Part shown: in pieces, positions 1-8,444 of the stretch
Layout of the letters: each line of letters begins with the position of its first letter
How positions within the stretch are numbered: the first letter of the stretch is position 1
Assembly (NCBI GenBank): GCA_023375785.1
Contig: SZWC01001552.1
Coordinates: 195,130 to 220,386 of the forward strand
Direction of reading: 5' to 3'
Length of the DNA: 25,257 bases
Source: Penium margaritaceum
Lineage: Eukaryota > Streptophyta > Zygnematophyceae > Desmidiales > Peniaceae
Translations under genes and position numbers: made by a program
Notes under the pieces: generated by a model
What the model was told of the DNA's origin: nothing
The model's database searches: none
Seen by the model: only the letters and a program-made list of their open reading frames with translations

Positions 1-75
<75 letters not shown>

Positions 76-88
76 AGAGAGACATTTA
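1..88. repeat. (GA)n microsatellite
   Basis: Almost uninterrupted GA dinucleotides with a few interruptions (GAGT near the start, an AAAG near position 36, an ATGG near 68). It abuts the end of the element A gag remnant. The other end of the window also finishes in a dinucleotide run (CT), so the window may be a complete scaffold bounded by microsatellites at which assembly stopped. That last point is inference. Confidence 0.95.
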
Positions 89-1735
89 CTATGCACTATT
101 CAAGTGCACTAGTTTTTTAGTGCATGGTGTTAGTGCATGGTTTTGGAGCGCACCAGAAGGACACACTAAAAAGTGAGTGCATGATCTGCCCACCATTGGG
201 CATATATGCACCAACACCACAAGCAGGAAGCACATGCAACTCGTACAACTCGAACTTCCCTGAGGCTGACAAGGAGGGATGCCCAGACAGTGCGCAATCA
301 CCTGCTCCAGCTGGTGCTCGCAAGCAGTGGACCAGGGAGTCTGGAGGTAGTGTTGCGTGGTCATGCCGGATGGAGGAGCTGAGGTATAGCTGATCTGCGA
401 CAGAGGAGGTGACCATGTTGCATACGAAGTCCATGCAGAAACAGGTCCGATAGTGGAGGAGACTTTTGCTGATGAAGTGGAGGAAGCGCCAACATGAGAG
501 GCGGTAGTAGTGGCGGTAGTAGCTGTAGCAGTACCAAGGCGCTGCTCATGCTCGTGACACATGGCGCTGATGACACGAGACTCATCAGTGGGAAGTGGGC
601 ATGTGTACCAGCCATGACCCGGCTGGCCACAGTTGTGGCACACAAGAAAGCTGCTACGGGAGGAGTTGCTGTCGGACGGCTGCTAGGTCTTGCCCTTCCC
701 TTTCTTCCCACACCCCCCCTTACGGCGGCCACCACCATGAGTGGATCCGGCGGCACTAGGGGTCCCACTCAGCGAAGGCGTAGGGGAGGTAGAGCTGACT
801 GCTGCTAATGCCTCTATGTCTCCACGCTGCAGGCGAGTGTCATGAATCGCCTCCTCCCAGTCCAAAAACCGGGAATAGAACCAGGACATCAGAGTGTCCT
901 AAGACGCCACGGTCTCCAAGATGTCAAGGTCAAAGTCGATGAGGATCTTCATGTAGTCGGAAGTCGTGCCGTTCTTGATGGTGAGAAGAGCGAAGAGCGG
1001 GGACGAGCCGGCTTTGCCGAGCCGATGGAGAAGATCATGGGTACGACGCCAATGGGCGGTGACAGACTCTGAGTCACCCATCTTGAATTCACTAAAACTC
1101 CTTAAGAGATGACTGATGACGGCCTGGCTAGAAGGACGGTAGGGACATATGAGGGTACTCTAGGCCTCACGAGGGTTAGGGTCGGTTCCGGTGGTAGGAT
1201 CGCCGATGAAGGGCTTGAGGTCAGTGCAATCACTCTCTTGTGCGGCGAAGACAAGGGCCCTAGCTGCACGGCCTACATTGAACAACTGTTCGGGGACGGA
1301 GTTGTACTTCAGGGTATATTAGGGCCAAGGAACCTCACCCTGAGTCCACAGGCAAAACAGTATCTCCTAGGATACAAACTGTCCAACTTGAAGGTGGGAT
1401 GGCGGTGCCTCAAAATATTTGGGCCTACGCTGAGTACTGGCTACAGTGCCTAGGGACCCTATGGCACTGGAGACAGATTGTTGCTCATGCTGTTGGTTCT
1501 GCTCGACTACTGTCTGGGCCACCATAGAGACGGTGGGACCAGGCTGACCACGAAGAGGCGGCTAGATCATGGCAGTTTGGACAACCTGTAAGGTGGCAAG
1601 ACGTGTCCGCAAGTTGTCAACATGTTGCTGAAGAGCGGCGAACGGGTCAGTCAATGGCGTCGCGCTTGTAGAGCTGGATTGTATGACACCAGTGGTTCCG
1701 GGTCTGGCTATGGTAGTGGGTGGTGGATGTTGCCA
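89..1735 (-). pseudogene. gag remnant of LTR retrotransposon A, with CCHC zinc knuckle
   Basis: One minus-strand reading frame runs from about 1735 to a TAG at 89-91. It is interrupted only by nonsense codons: TAG at 1562-1564, 1367-1369, 1160-1162, 899-901 and 683-685, and TAA at 1319-1321. The stretches between them read as gag: a Ser/Thr/Pro-rich start, a helical segment (DPFAALQQHVDNLRTRLATL), a mid region containing KYNSVPEQLFNVGRAARAL and DLKPFIGD, the segment SWFYSRFLDWEEAIHDTRLQ, a basic GRRKGGCGKKGKGK stretch, then a CX2CX4HX4C knuckle (CHNCGQPGHGWYTC, about 599-640). In LTR retrotransposons gag packages the RNA into a virus-like particle, and the knuckle binds nucleic acid. No pol is visible, because the window ends. 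Retrotransposon gag is well supported; the exact family is unknown. Confidence 0.8.
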
Positions 1736-2737
1736 CTAGTACTCTATGTGTTACTGAGTGACAGTAAAATTTGTCAAAAAATCGATGACTACTATTTTGG
1801 GCGATTTGTTTGAACGAAAAAAACATATGCTTTTTGTTTCTTTTCAAGAATACCCAGCCAGTTCTTGGGAATCCCCCCTCGAGAAATTATTGATATACCC
1901 AATTTTTTCCCTCTGTTTTGTGGCCGGCCGCCCATCAGAGCTGCGTAGAAGCCTACGCGGCTTCCGTACAGCTTCATCACCTGCTGCTACCGCTACTGAT
2001 GCCATTGCTGCTGTCAGTGCTGCTATGTCCTACTGTTGCGATCGCCGCGAGCTACTGTTGCAGTTATTATTGTTGTTGCTGCTGCCGCTGCTGCTGCTAC
2101 TGTTGCTAATGTTGTACTACTGTAGTTGCTACTGCGCGCTGCTCCAATTTCCACATCCCTGCTACGTTATGCTCAGCTGACACGTGGCTGTTTCTTTTGC
2201 TACAGCTGCTACGCCGCTACTGCTAATGCTGCTGCTACTATGGCCTTGCTGTTGCTACATGGCATGCAGCGAGCCAGGAGGAGCAAGAGTCCGTTTTTTT
2301 TTCTTCTCGGATCTCCCGTTGCCGGGTTTAGCAGGGCTAAATCCACAGGTGCTGACATGGCTGCACCCGGCAGGAAGTGTGCGCCGGGTGAAGAGAGGAG
2401 TAGGTAGAGAAAAAAATGGGAAGCACCAGGGACACTTTCCTGCTGCTTGGCGGTGCCATCCCCACGTACATCGGCTCCGCCATCAGCATTGTGCCTCTTC
2501 GCGTTGGCCACGTAACTACCTACCCTACCACCGCTATGAGATCAATGCTGCAAAAAAAAATTGGTTGCATTTGTCCCGCTTGGAGAGTGTTTGGAAGCCG
2601 CCACCAGGCGAGGCTAACTCTGCCGGGAAAAATACGACAGAGTTTCCCCTGCGCTGGTGCGTATGGTGGTTCGCCAACGTTGATTGGCACCTGTATGCCT
2701 CTGCTGTTGCTCAATCTGCCGCACCCGCTATGCTATG
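1736..2737 (-). other. 5' leader of element A, including a GCT/CAG-rich tract
   Basis: This lies between the primer-binding site (2738-2749) and the gag frame on the minus strand, where an untranslated leader is expected. About 1975-2270 is an imperfect trinucleotide tract (CTG, GCT and TGC on plus; CAG on minus). It makes long poly-Leu/Cys/Ala open frames on the plus strand that I regard as composition artefacts. About 1740-1930 is AT-rich with no recognisable feature. About 2290-2700 is mixed sequence with no convincing gene. Element D has a comparable CAG-rich leader. Confidence 0.55.
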
Positions 2738-2749
2738 GCTTTGATACCA
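2738..2749 (-). other. Primer-binding site of element A (initiator tRNA-Met type)
   Basis: On the minus strand this reads TGGTATCAAAGC, one base different from the canonical plant tRNA-iMet PBS TGGTATCAGAGC. A CA dinucleotide that could close the LTR lies 4 nt upstream (sense ...GGTTCCA-ATTT-TGG). The position between a presumed LTR and gag fits minus-strand DNA priming. Confidence 0.75.
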
Positions 2750-2753
2750 AAAT

Positions 2754-3006
2754 TGGAACCTATCTATTGCACAGGTTGAGGCAGCAGCGTTGTTGATACA
2801 GTGTGTGGGAACCCAATCTCATTACTTGCCACTGCCGCTAATGCAGAGTGACAGCGATTATGCTATCCCCCTTTGTCTGCTGCAGTTGAGTCTAAGTCTG
2901 AGAGCTATTGTTTGTTACTCAGAAGTGCACGCGCCAGAGCTGCATGTGGAAGGAAGTACCCTACTGCTTGATGATTTTGTCTCTCAAAATAATTTTAGGG
3001 GTATAG
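2754..3006 (-). mobile_element. Partial LTR of element A, cut by insertion of element B
   Basis: Sequence immediately 5' (minus sense) of the PBS should be the 3' portion of the 5' LTR, ending in ...TTCCA at about 2754. Element B is inserted at 3007, so the rest of this LTR should resume after 12023. I could not identify the LTR start. There is no ORF of interest here. Confidence 0.45.
3002..3006. repeat. Target-site duplication, left (TATAG)
   Basis: TATAG directly precedes the TGTAACA terminus at 3007. The same five bases directly follow the TGTTACA terminus at 12018. A 5-bp duplication is typical of Ty3/Gypsy integration and ties both ends to one insertion event. Confidence 0.85.
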
Positions 3007-3442
3007 TGTAACACGGCGGGTGAAACGGGGTGCGAGCCTCTGTGGGTGATTGAGCCCTCGGGACCCGATTGCTTATGGCAATCGCGTAGGTTGGTCGTGG
3101 AGATGAACTTCGCCGTGAAGTGAAGTCTCTCACGAATGAATCCTCTCACAAGTATGCCCCGACCTAGGTCGGGGCGCGGAGTCCATTCTCGTCATAGGGC
3201 AACCCAAGAGGGAGGATGGAGGATATTATTTTATCCGTCCATTTTGTCGGCGGGTTGACGCGGTTCGACTAGATACATTTCTCTCGTTGAGTCAACCCGT
3301 TAAACAGTATTATGTTGTCCACGTGGAAACCCTAAGTTTCCGGCGTGATTAGGGATGGGGAGGTGGTGGCAAGATATCCTTGTGCATGCGAGGGTATTTT
3401 GCCACCATTCGGCGCCCCTCGTCCGATGGCGTGGCCAACACG

Positions 3443-3448
3443 TTTATA
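3443..3448 (-). promoter_or_regulatory. Candidate LTR TATA box of element B
   Basis: TATAAA in minus sense, about 440 nt into the LTR, in the loop region of a hairpin (arms AACACGTTT/AAACGTGTT, 3437-3458). The inverted LTR copy keeps it at 9942-9947 on plus. Transcription would start shortly after it and leave the hairpin array 3522-3802 upstream, in U3. The TATA role is inference. Confidence 0.5.
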
Positions 3449-3521
3449 AAAACGTGTTTGCCACGCCACCGAGTGGAGGTGGCACTCGGCGGGGTGGTCT
3501 TATCAGAACGCCCGCCGGTGA

Positions 3522-3802
3522 CCCCTCGCGAGCCCCCTCGCCATGGCGAGGGACCTCGTGAGGGGCCCCTCGATGGGGTGGGGGTCCTTGCGATGTCGCA
3601 TTGGGTCATGCCCAATGCGACTGCGCAGGACCTGCGCAGCCCATCGCGAATATTCGCGATGGGCTTGCGTTCGCTGCGGCCGGATAGTGCGCGGCACTAT
3701 CCGGTCGCCCTCTTGCGAATCGGAAGCTTCTTCGAAGCTTCCGGTTCACAGGGCTGGTCGGCGAGGAATTCTCCTCGCCGTCCAGACCCCGATTTTCTGG
3801 AC
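3522..3802. repeat. U3 array of back-to-back perfect hairpins
   Basis: Consecutive inverted repeats, read by hand. 3522-3565: nested, with an 18-nt perfect palindrome at 3535-3552. 3596-3620: TCGCATTGGG/CCCAATGCGA. 3621-3639: CTGCGCAGG/CCTGCGCAG. 3640-3663: a 24-nt perfect palindrome centred on AATATT. 3680-3704: CCGGATAGTGC/GCACTATCCGG. 3721-3743: CGGAAGCTTC/GAAGCTTCCG. 3759-3780: CGGCGAGGA/TCCTCGCCG. 3780-3802: GTCCAGA/TCTGGAC. Several abut with no spacer. Most are also present in the inverted LTR copy. Confidence 0.9.
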
Positions 3803-3849
3803 AAAAGACGCGGCAGCCCTTTTGGATTCAAGGCGCCGGTCTAGGCAAC

Positions 3850-3886
3850 GTAACAAAGTGGCATATATATTGCCAGGTTTGTTACA
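3850..3886. repeat. LTR-terminal hairpin with TATATAT loop
   Basis: GTAACAAA (3850-3857) pairs with TTTGTTAC (3878-3885), and TGGCA (3859-3863) with TGCCA (3871-3875), leaving TATATAT as the loop. The outermost LTR bases are therefore part of a hairpin. The same structure recurs at 11982-12018 and 13636-13672. Confidence 0.8.
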
Positions 3887-3900
3887 TTCCTCCCCCTCTA
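3887..3900 (-). other. Polypurine tract of element B
   Basis: On minus this reads TAGAGGGGGAGGAA and directly abuts the 3' LTR start TGTAACA. This is the standard position for plus-strand DNA priming in LTR retrotransposons. It confirms that the element is read on the minus strand. Confidence 0.85.
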
Positions 3901-4107
3901 CTGTGAACCGTCCTCGGTTCAAGGGGGTCTAGAATGGTTGTTGGTGGAAGGAGACGTGCTTTGTTGGTCAACAAAACATTCATAGGTGCATCCATTGAAT
4001 CATGCGCCATTGCACAGGGAGAGAAAACTCAAAAGATTGAGATTGATATCCTTCACGAGCACAAGATCGTACATGGATCAGCCAAGTTCACATAAAAGTT
4101 TGCACGG
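3901..4107 (-). other. Short 3' untranslated spacer of element B
   Basis: About 200 bases between the pol stop (TAG, 4108-4110) and the polypurine tract. It holds a small hairpin TGAACCG-TCCT-CGGTTCA (3904-3921) and no ORF of interest. Confidence 0.6.
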
Positions 4108-6099
4108 CTAACGCTTCCTCCCCCTCTTGCGAGGAGCGTCCTTGCGACCATCAGCCTGGGCGTCCCCATGCGTCCGAGATCGCCGCCGTTGTGCTCTTGT
4201 CTGTACTCTGACAGGTGAAGGTTCCCTGCGTGGGGCTTGTGCCAGGGTGGTACCCCCGGGGGCACGAGTGCGAAAGCGAGCAGCCTGGTCTTGCCAATAG
4301 TCCTTGATCATAGCGGCCGGGACACGACTCTCAGGCTCCCATCTATTGTGTTCAGGTCCACAACCAGCCCAGCTCACGAGGTATTCCTTCACAACACGTT
4401 TACCGTGTGTACGTTCGCGGTGTTGGAGGAGCCCATGTACCTCATACTGACCGTCACTTGCGAGCATTACAGGCGGTGGCTGAAACGTTCCTGATGCTGC
4501 ATAAGGTGCGAGAAGACTGACGTGAAACACGTCATGTATCTTCATGACCTTTGGAAGAGCAAGGCGGTAGGCAACCTCACCAATCCTGTGAGTGACCTTG
4601 AATGGTCCAACCCACTTAGGGAGGATCTTCCTTGCTCCGGGCGTCTTGAGACGCATGTTCTTTGTGCTCAAAAGCACCTGGTCGCCGACAGAAAATGTGA
4701 CGTCACGGCGACCAGCATCGGCATAGGCCTTTTGGCGCTGCTTCGATGCATGGATGTATTCACGTGCTTCGCGACGAAGAGTGTCCATGCGATCGACAAA
4801 GGCCTGGGCGGAAGGTACCTGATTCCCACCGCCCCCCCGCCTCACCAAGGAGACGGGTACCATCGGATGCCGGCCGTAGTTCAGAAAGAACGGTGTCAGC
4901 TTCATGGATTCATGAACAGAGTTGTTGTAGGCAAACTCTGCCGGACTGAGAAACTCATCCCAGTCATCCATCGAAGGATCCACGTACATCCGGAGCATCT
5001 GCTCCAAAGTTCGGTTCATCCGTTCAGTCTTTCCATCCGTTTGTGGATGAAAAGCAGTGGACATCTTTTGGCTAGTGCCAAAGATCTCACCAATGGCTTG
5101 CCAGAATTTACTTGAAAACCGCACGTCTCGATCAGAGATGATGCGTAACGGCAGCCCGTGTTGTCGAACAACAGTGTCCCAAAAGATGCGTGCTGTTTTC
5201 TCGGCAGTGGCATGCGTGGTTGTGGGCATGAAATGCGCCATCTTGGTCAAAGATTCGACCACCACAAGGATAGCATCATGGCCACGAGGTGTCTCGGGTA
5301 ACCCAGTGATGAAATCCATGCTCACTTCTTCCCATGAGGAGTTAGGCACTGGGAGGGGCTTCAGCAGTCCTGCTGGTGCCTTGTTGCTCGACTTGTTGCG
5401 GATGCACAAGTCACAGGCTTGGATGTATTTGCGTACGTCGCACGACCATCCAGGCCACCAATAATGCTCTGAGAGAGCCTTTCCGGTTTTTGCTGCACCA
5501 AGGTGGCCAGCTGCTGCTGGGTTATGGAACTCAAAAAGGATCTCATCCCGCAGCTTTCCGGAGTTGGACACAACCACCAAGTTGCCCTTCCAGTAGAGAC
5601 CAGAGGCTTCCACCAAGCCGTATCGGTCAATGTTACCCTGGTCAAACCATGGGTCATCAAAGTATCCCATGCGGATACGTTGCAAGAATGGCGTGNACCA
5701 ATAATGCTCTGAGAGAGCCTTTCCGGTTTTTGCTGCACCAAGGTGGCCAGCTGCTGCTGGGTTATGGAACTCAAAAAGGATCTCATCCCGCAGCTTTCCG
5801 GAGTTGGGCACAACCACCAAGTTGCCCTTCCAGTAGAGACCAGAGGCTTCCACCAAGCCGTATCGGTCAATGTTACCCTGGTCAAACCATGGGTCATCAA
5901 AGTATCCCATGCGGATACGTTGCAAGAATGGCGTGAAATGCGCCGTCGGTTTTGGTGGTTGGCGTAGGGGGTTATCAGGCTTGGACACATCCTGCTCCCG
6001 TACGTCTTTTGTACGAAGGGATCGCGCTTGCAGTGTGGTGAGAACCGCGTTGACCGGAGTGCGACTCAACGGGTCTGCCACATTCGTACGACCGGGTCG
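4108..6099 (-). pseudogene. pol: Element B pol, downstream part: integrase and chromodomain
   Basis: This continues the RT/RNase H frame after the nonsense codon at 6100-6102; the first in-frame residues RPGRTNVADPLSR are the usual RNase H-integrase linker. It contains an HHCC zinc-binding region (GHLGAAKT, SEHYWW, QACDLC), then the DDE core (Asp in MDFITGL, Asp in SDRDVRF, Glu in GKTERMNRTLE), a GPF module (PKWVGPFKV) and a C-terminal chromodomain (EYLVSWAG, NRWEPESRV). Integrase joins the cDNA to chromosomal DNA; chromodomains of this group are thought to steer integration to modified chromatin. An 80-residue segment just before the zinc region occurs twice around a single N at 5696 with one amino-acid difference (P/S), most likely an assembly overlap. 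The tail is basic and ends in TAG. Confidence 0.9.
5457..5935. repeat. 239-bp direct duplication around a single N, probable assembly artefact
   Basis: 5457-5695 and 5697-5935 match except for one base (A/G, about 5569 versus 5809), separated by one N at 5696. Because 240 is a multiple of three the pol frame stays open and repeats 80 residues. No integrase has this segment twice, so I read it as two contig ends that overlap but were not merged. Confidence 0.85.
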
Positions 6100-8274
6100 T
6101 TATTCCCACTGGAAGTGGAATCTGCTCAAGTACTCGCTCCAACGAGCTTGTCGCCGAGAAAGGTTGGGTTGGGACTGAAATAATACCAGGGGATTGTGGT
6201 CTGTAACCACTGTGAATCCACCCTTGGCACCTTCAAGGTAATAGCGCCAAACCTTCAAGGCATGAACTACCGCAAGCAACTCGTGGTCACCTGTGGTGTA
6301 GCGAGTCTCAGCGCCTGAGAGTTTGCGACTCTCATATGCGACCGGTCGTCCTTCTTGCATAAGGACAGCCCCTATCCCGACGATAGATGCATCACAGAGC
6401 ACCTCGTATGGTTTTTCGGGATTCGGGAGTGGAAGCACAGGTGCAGATGTCAGAATTTCCTTGACATGCACAAATGCATGCTCACACTTATCAGACCATG
6501 ACCATTTCACGTCTTTATGTGTGAGAGCTGTGAGTGGGGCGACAAGGCTAGAGTAGCCTTGCATGAAGCGACGGAAGTAATTCGCCAAGCCTAAGAAGGC
6601 TCGTATTTCGCCCACATTGGATGGCTGAGGCCAGTCCACAACAGCTTGCACTTTTCGAGGATCCACTCGGATTCCTTCACTGCCAACGATGAAGCCCAAG
6701 TACTGCAGCTCGGGATGTGCAAAAGCACACTTTTCCATCTTGGCAAAGAACTTCTCCTTGCGGAGGATCTCGAGCACGGTACGCAGATATTGTACATGCT
6801 CCTCATGATTCTTTGAGAACACCAGGATATCATCAAGGTACACCAAGACGGTTTTACCCAACTGGTCACGAAAAATGTGATTCATTGTGGCTTGAAACGT
6901 TGCTGGGGCATTGGTAAGACCAAAGCTCAGCACTCGGAACTGATAATGTTCCAGATGTGTACGAAACGCAGTTTTGGGAACATCTTCTTCACTGATCCGA
7001 ATTTGGTGATATCCTTGAGTCAGATCAAGAGAAGAGAAGACCTTTGCACCTTGAAGTTGGTCAAAAAGATCCTCGATCCTTGGCAAGGGATAACGGTTTT
7101 TCGCCGTCAAGCTGTTTAACGTACGGTAGTCAACACACATGCGCAAACCGCCATCCTTCTTGTTGACAAAGAGGATAGGAGCTCCGAATGGAGAGCTGCT
7201 GGGTTCAATCCATCCCTTGGCCAAGTATTCCTTGATCTGTCGTTCGGCTTCTTCACGCTCAGCAGGACTGAGGCGATACATGGGCCGAAACGATGGCCTT
7301 GCTCCAGGCTCGAGAGGGATTGTATGACCAAAGTTCCGTTCTGGCGGTAGGCCATCCGGGAGTGGGCCAAAAACGTCAGAAAACTCTTGAAGGAGAGAAC
7401 TGACATCACTCGAGCTTGACGGTGGATCGTCGTCATCGACCTTACGAAGTTGCGCTAGGAACACGTTGTGCCCTTTACGCAAGTATCGCTTCACTTGAAG
7501 CACCGTAAGGACGGATTGTTCACTCTTGTGAGAGGGCTTTGAGCGTTCCATAGGCGAAAGCGTGATAGCACGCTTGCCTTTTTGTACAGTGAGAGTCTTT
7601 GTGACCCAACTCATATTGGCCTTATGCTCATTAAGCCAAGGATCACCCAAAACAATGTCAAAATGATCTGTCAAGTCAATGACAGTAAAGTTGACGATTG
7701 TTGTGAGAGCTCCTAGCTTGAGCCTTGCCCAACATGTGCCGAGTACATCGACCTCACGGTCGTCACCGACGGTGACTTTTCCCTCACAAGGCGTGCATGT
7801 CAATCCTAGCTGTCGCACACGAGAAGCACTAATGAACTCGTCATCAGCACCTGTGTCAACTAGGACTTGTACGCGTGCCCTAGCCAGATGACCTGCGAAT
7901 TGCATTGTCATTTTTGCCTGTGAGGAGCGTGTGAACAAGCTCTTTGGAGGCTTGGCCTGCAAGTGGTACACTCGGAAGAGTTCTGTGCTACGACGTAGCT
8001 CAACAGACTCACCCACTTGCTCCCACATGTGGTGTCCTTTGTTTACATCACACAAGAGTTGCCATCCATTCAAGAGTTCTTTCTTGAGACCCGCAAAGAT
8101 GGGAACTGCAACAGTCACTTGCGTGAGTGAGTTCATCTTGTGGGCTACGTTTGCCAACTCAAGTACTTTGTTTCCTTTCTGTCGAGTAGAAACGATCAAG
8201 CAAGTGTGATTTTGCAAGCATTCATCATCGATGAGATGCAAAAGTGGACAATGGCAAGAGAGAGATACACAGAG
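6100..8274 (-). pseudogene. pol: Element B pol, upstream part: protease, reverse transcriptase, RNase H
   Basis: The minus-strand frame is open from 8274 to TAA at 6100-6102. Counted from codon 8241: the aspartic protease motif LVDTGADDEF lies at residues 128-137; the RT region includes GAPILFVNKKDGGLRMCVDY, LDLTQGYHQI and the catalytic VYLDDILVFS (YLDD at 468-471, about 6829-6840); RNase H includes LCDAS, GDHELLAV and VTDHNPL before the break. Protease cleaves the polyprotein, RT and RNase H make cDNA. The break falls where related elements have Tyr (FQWE-stop-RPGRTN), so one TAC-to-TAA change would explain it. The frame differs from gag and from the -1 extension at 8196-8438, so one indel probably lies in the 8196-8274 overlap. 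Confidence 0.9.
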
Positions 8275-8438
8275 TCATTGCTCATGGGAGAGCAGAAAAC
8301 AGCAGAAAACAAAGCCCCGGTGAGGCGTTCCAACTCTTTCACATCATCATCTTGGAACATGAAAGCACGTTCAACATCCAAGGATCTCTCAGCCACAGCC
8401 CCTAGTGGTTGTCCACTACCGGCCACTAGGGGATTCAA
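8196..8438 (-). other. Gag-pol transframe region, -1 relative to gag
   Basis: After a -1 slip at the gag terminus the frame runs FLNPLVAGSGQPLGAV onward for about 80 codons, to a stop at 8196-8198. It overlaps the pol frame (open from 8274) by about 79 nt. The peptide has an acidic and helical stretch (FQDDDVKELERLTGAL) and no known domain. That it is the natural bridge from gag to protease, with a later indel, is inference. Confidence 0.5.
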
Positions 8439-8444
8439 AAACCC
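8399..8444 (-). promoter_or_regulatory. Candidate -1 programmed ribosomal frameshift signal
   Basis: In gag frame the sense strand reads AAG GGT TTT TGA, so the heptamer G GGT TTT (8444-8438) fits X XXY YYZ exactly, and the gag stop follows at once. Five nucleotides later comes a perfect 10-bp stem, CCCCTAGTGG (8432-8423) with CCACTAGGGG (8408-8399), and a 14-nt loop. Slippery site, 5-nt spacer and stem are the accepted parts of -1 frameshifting. No experimental evidence is available here. Confidence 0.7.

Larger units (their letters stand above)
3007..3886 (-). repeat. 3' LTR of element B (880 bp)
   Basis: Begins on plus with TGTAACA and ends with TGTTACA, giving 7-bp inverted termini with the TG...CA rule met. 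In minus sense it follows the polypurine tract. Most of it (3007-3738) recurs in reverse complement at 9652-10383; the remaining end (3764-3886) recurs directly at 11896-12018 and 13550-13672. It is dense in palindromes, such as a 20-nt perfect one at 3156-3175 (centre CCTAGG), and CGATTGC/GCAATCG at 3066-3084. Confidence 0.9.

Noticed and set aside
89..1735. Reassigned genetic code (TAG/TAA as Gln, as in some green algae), suggested by in-frame TAG codons in element A gag
   Set aside because: The better preserved pol of element B ends in TAG at the expected place after the chromodomain tail, and its only internal stop is TAA at a Tyr position. Ordinary decay explains the pattern.
1758..2407. 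Plus-strand open frames rich in Leu, Cys and Ala
   Set aside because: They are translations of an imperfect CTG/GCT tract in the element A leader, with no domain and several overlapping frames open at once.
3355..3932. Plus- and minus-strand open frames inside the LTR of element B, also seen at 9648-10041
   Set aside because: They lie wholly in LTR sequence made of palindromes, are open on both strands and have no protein-family resemblance.
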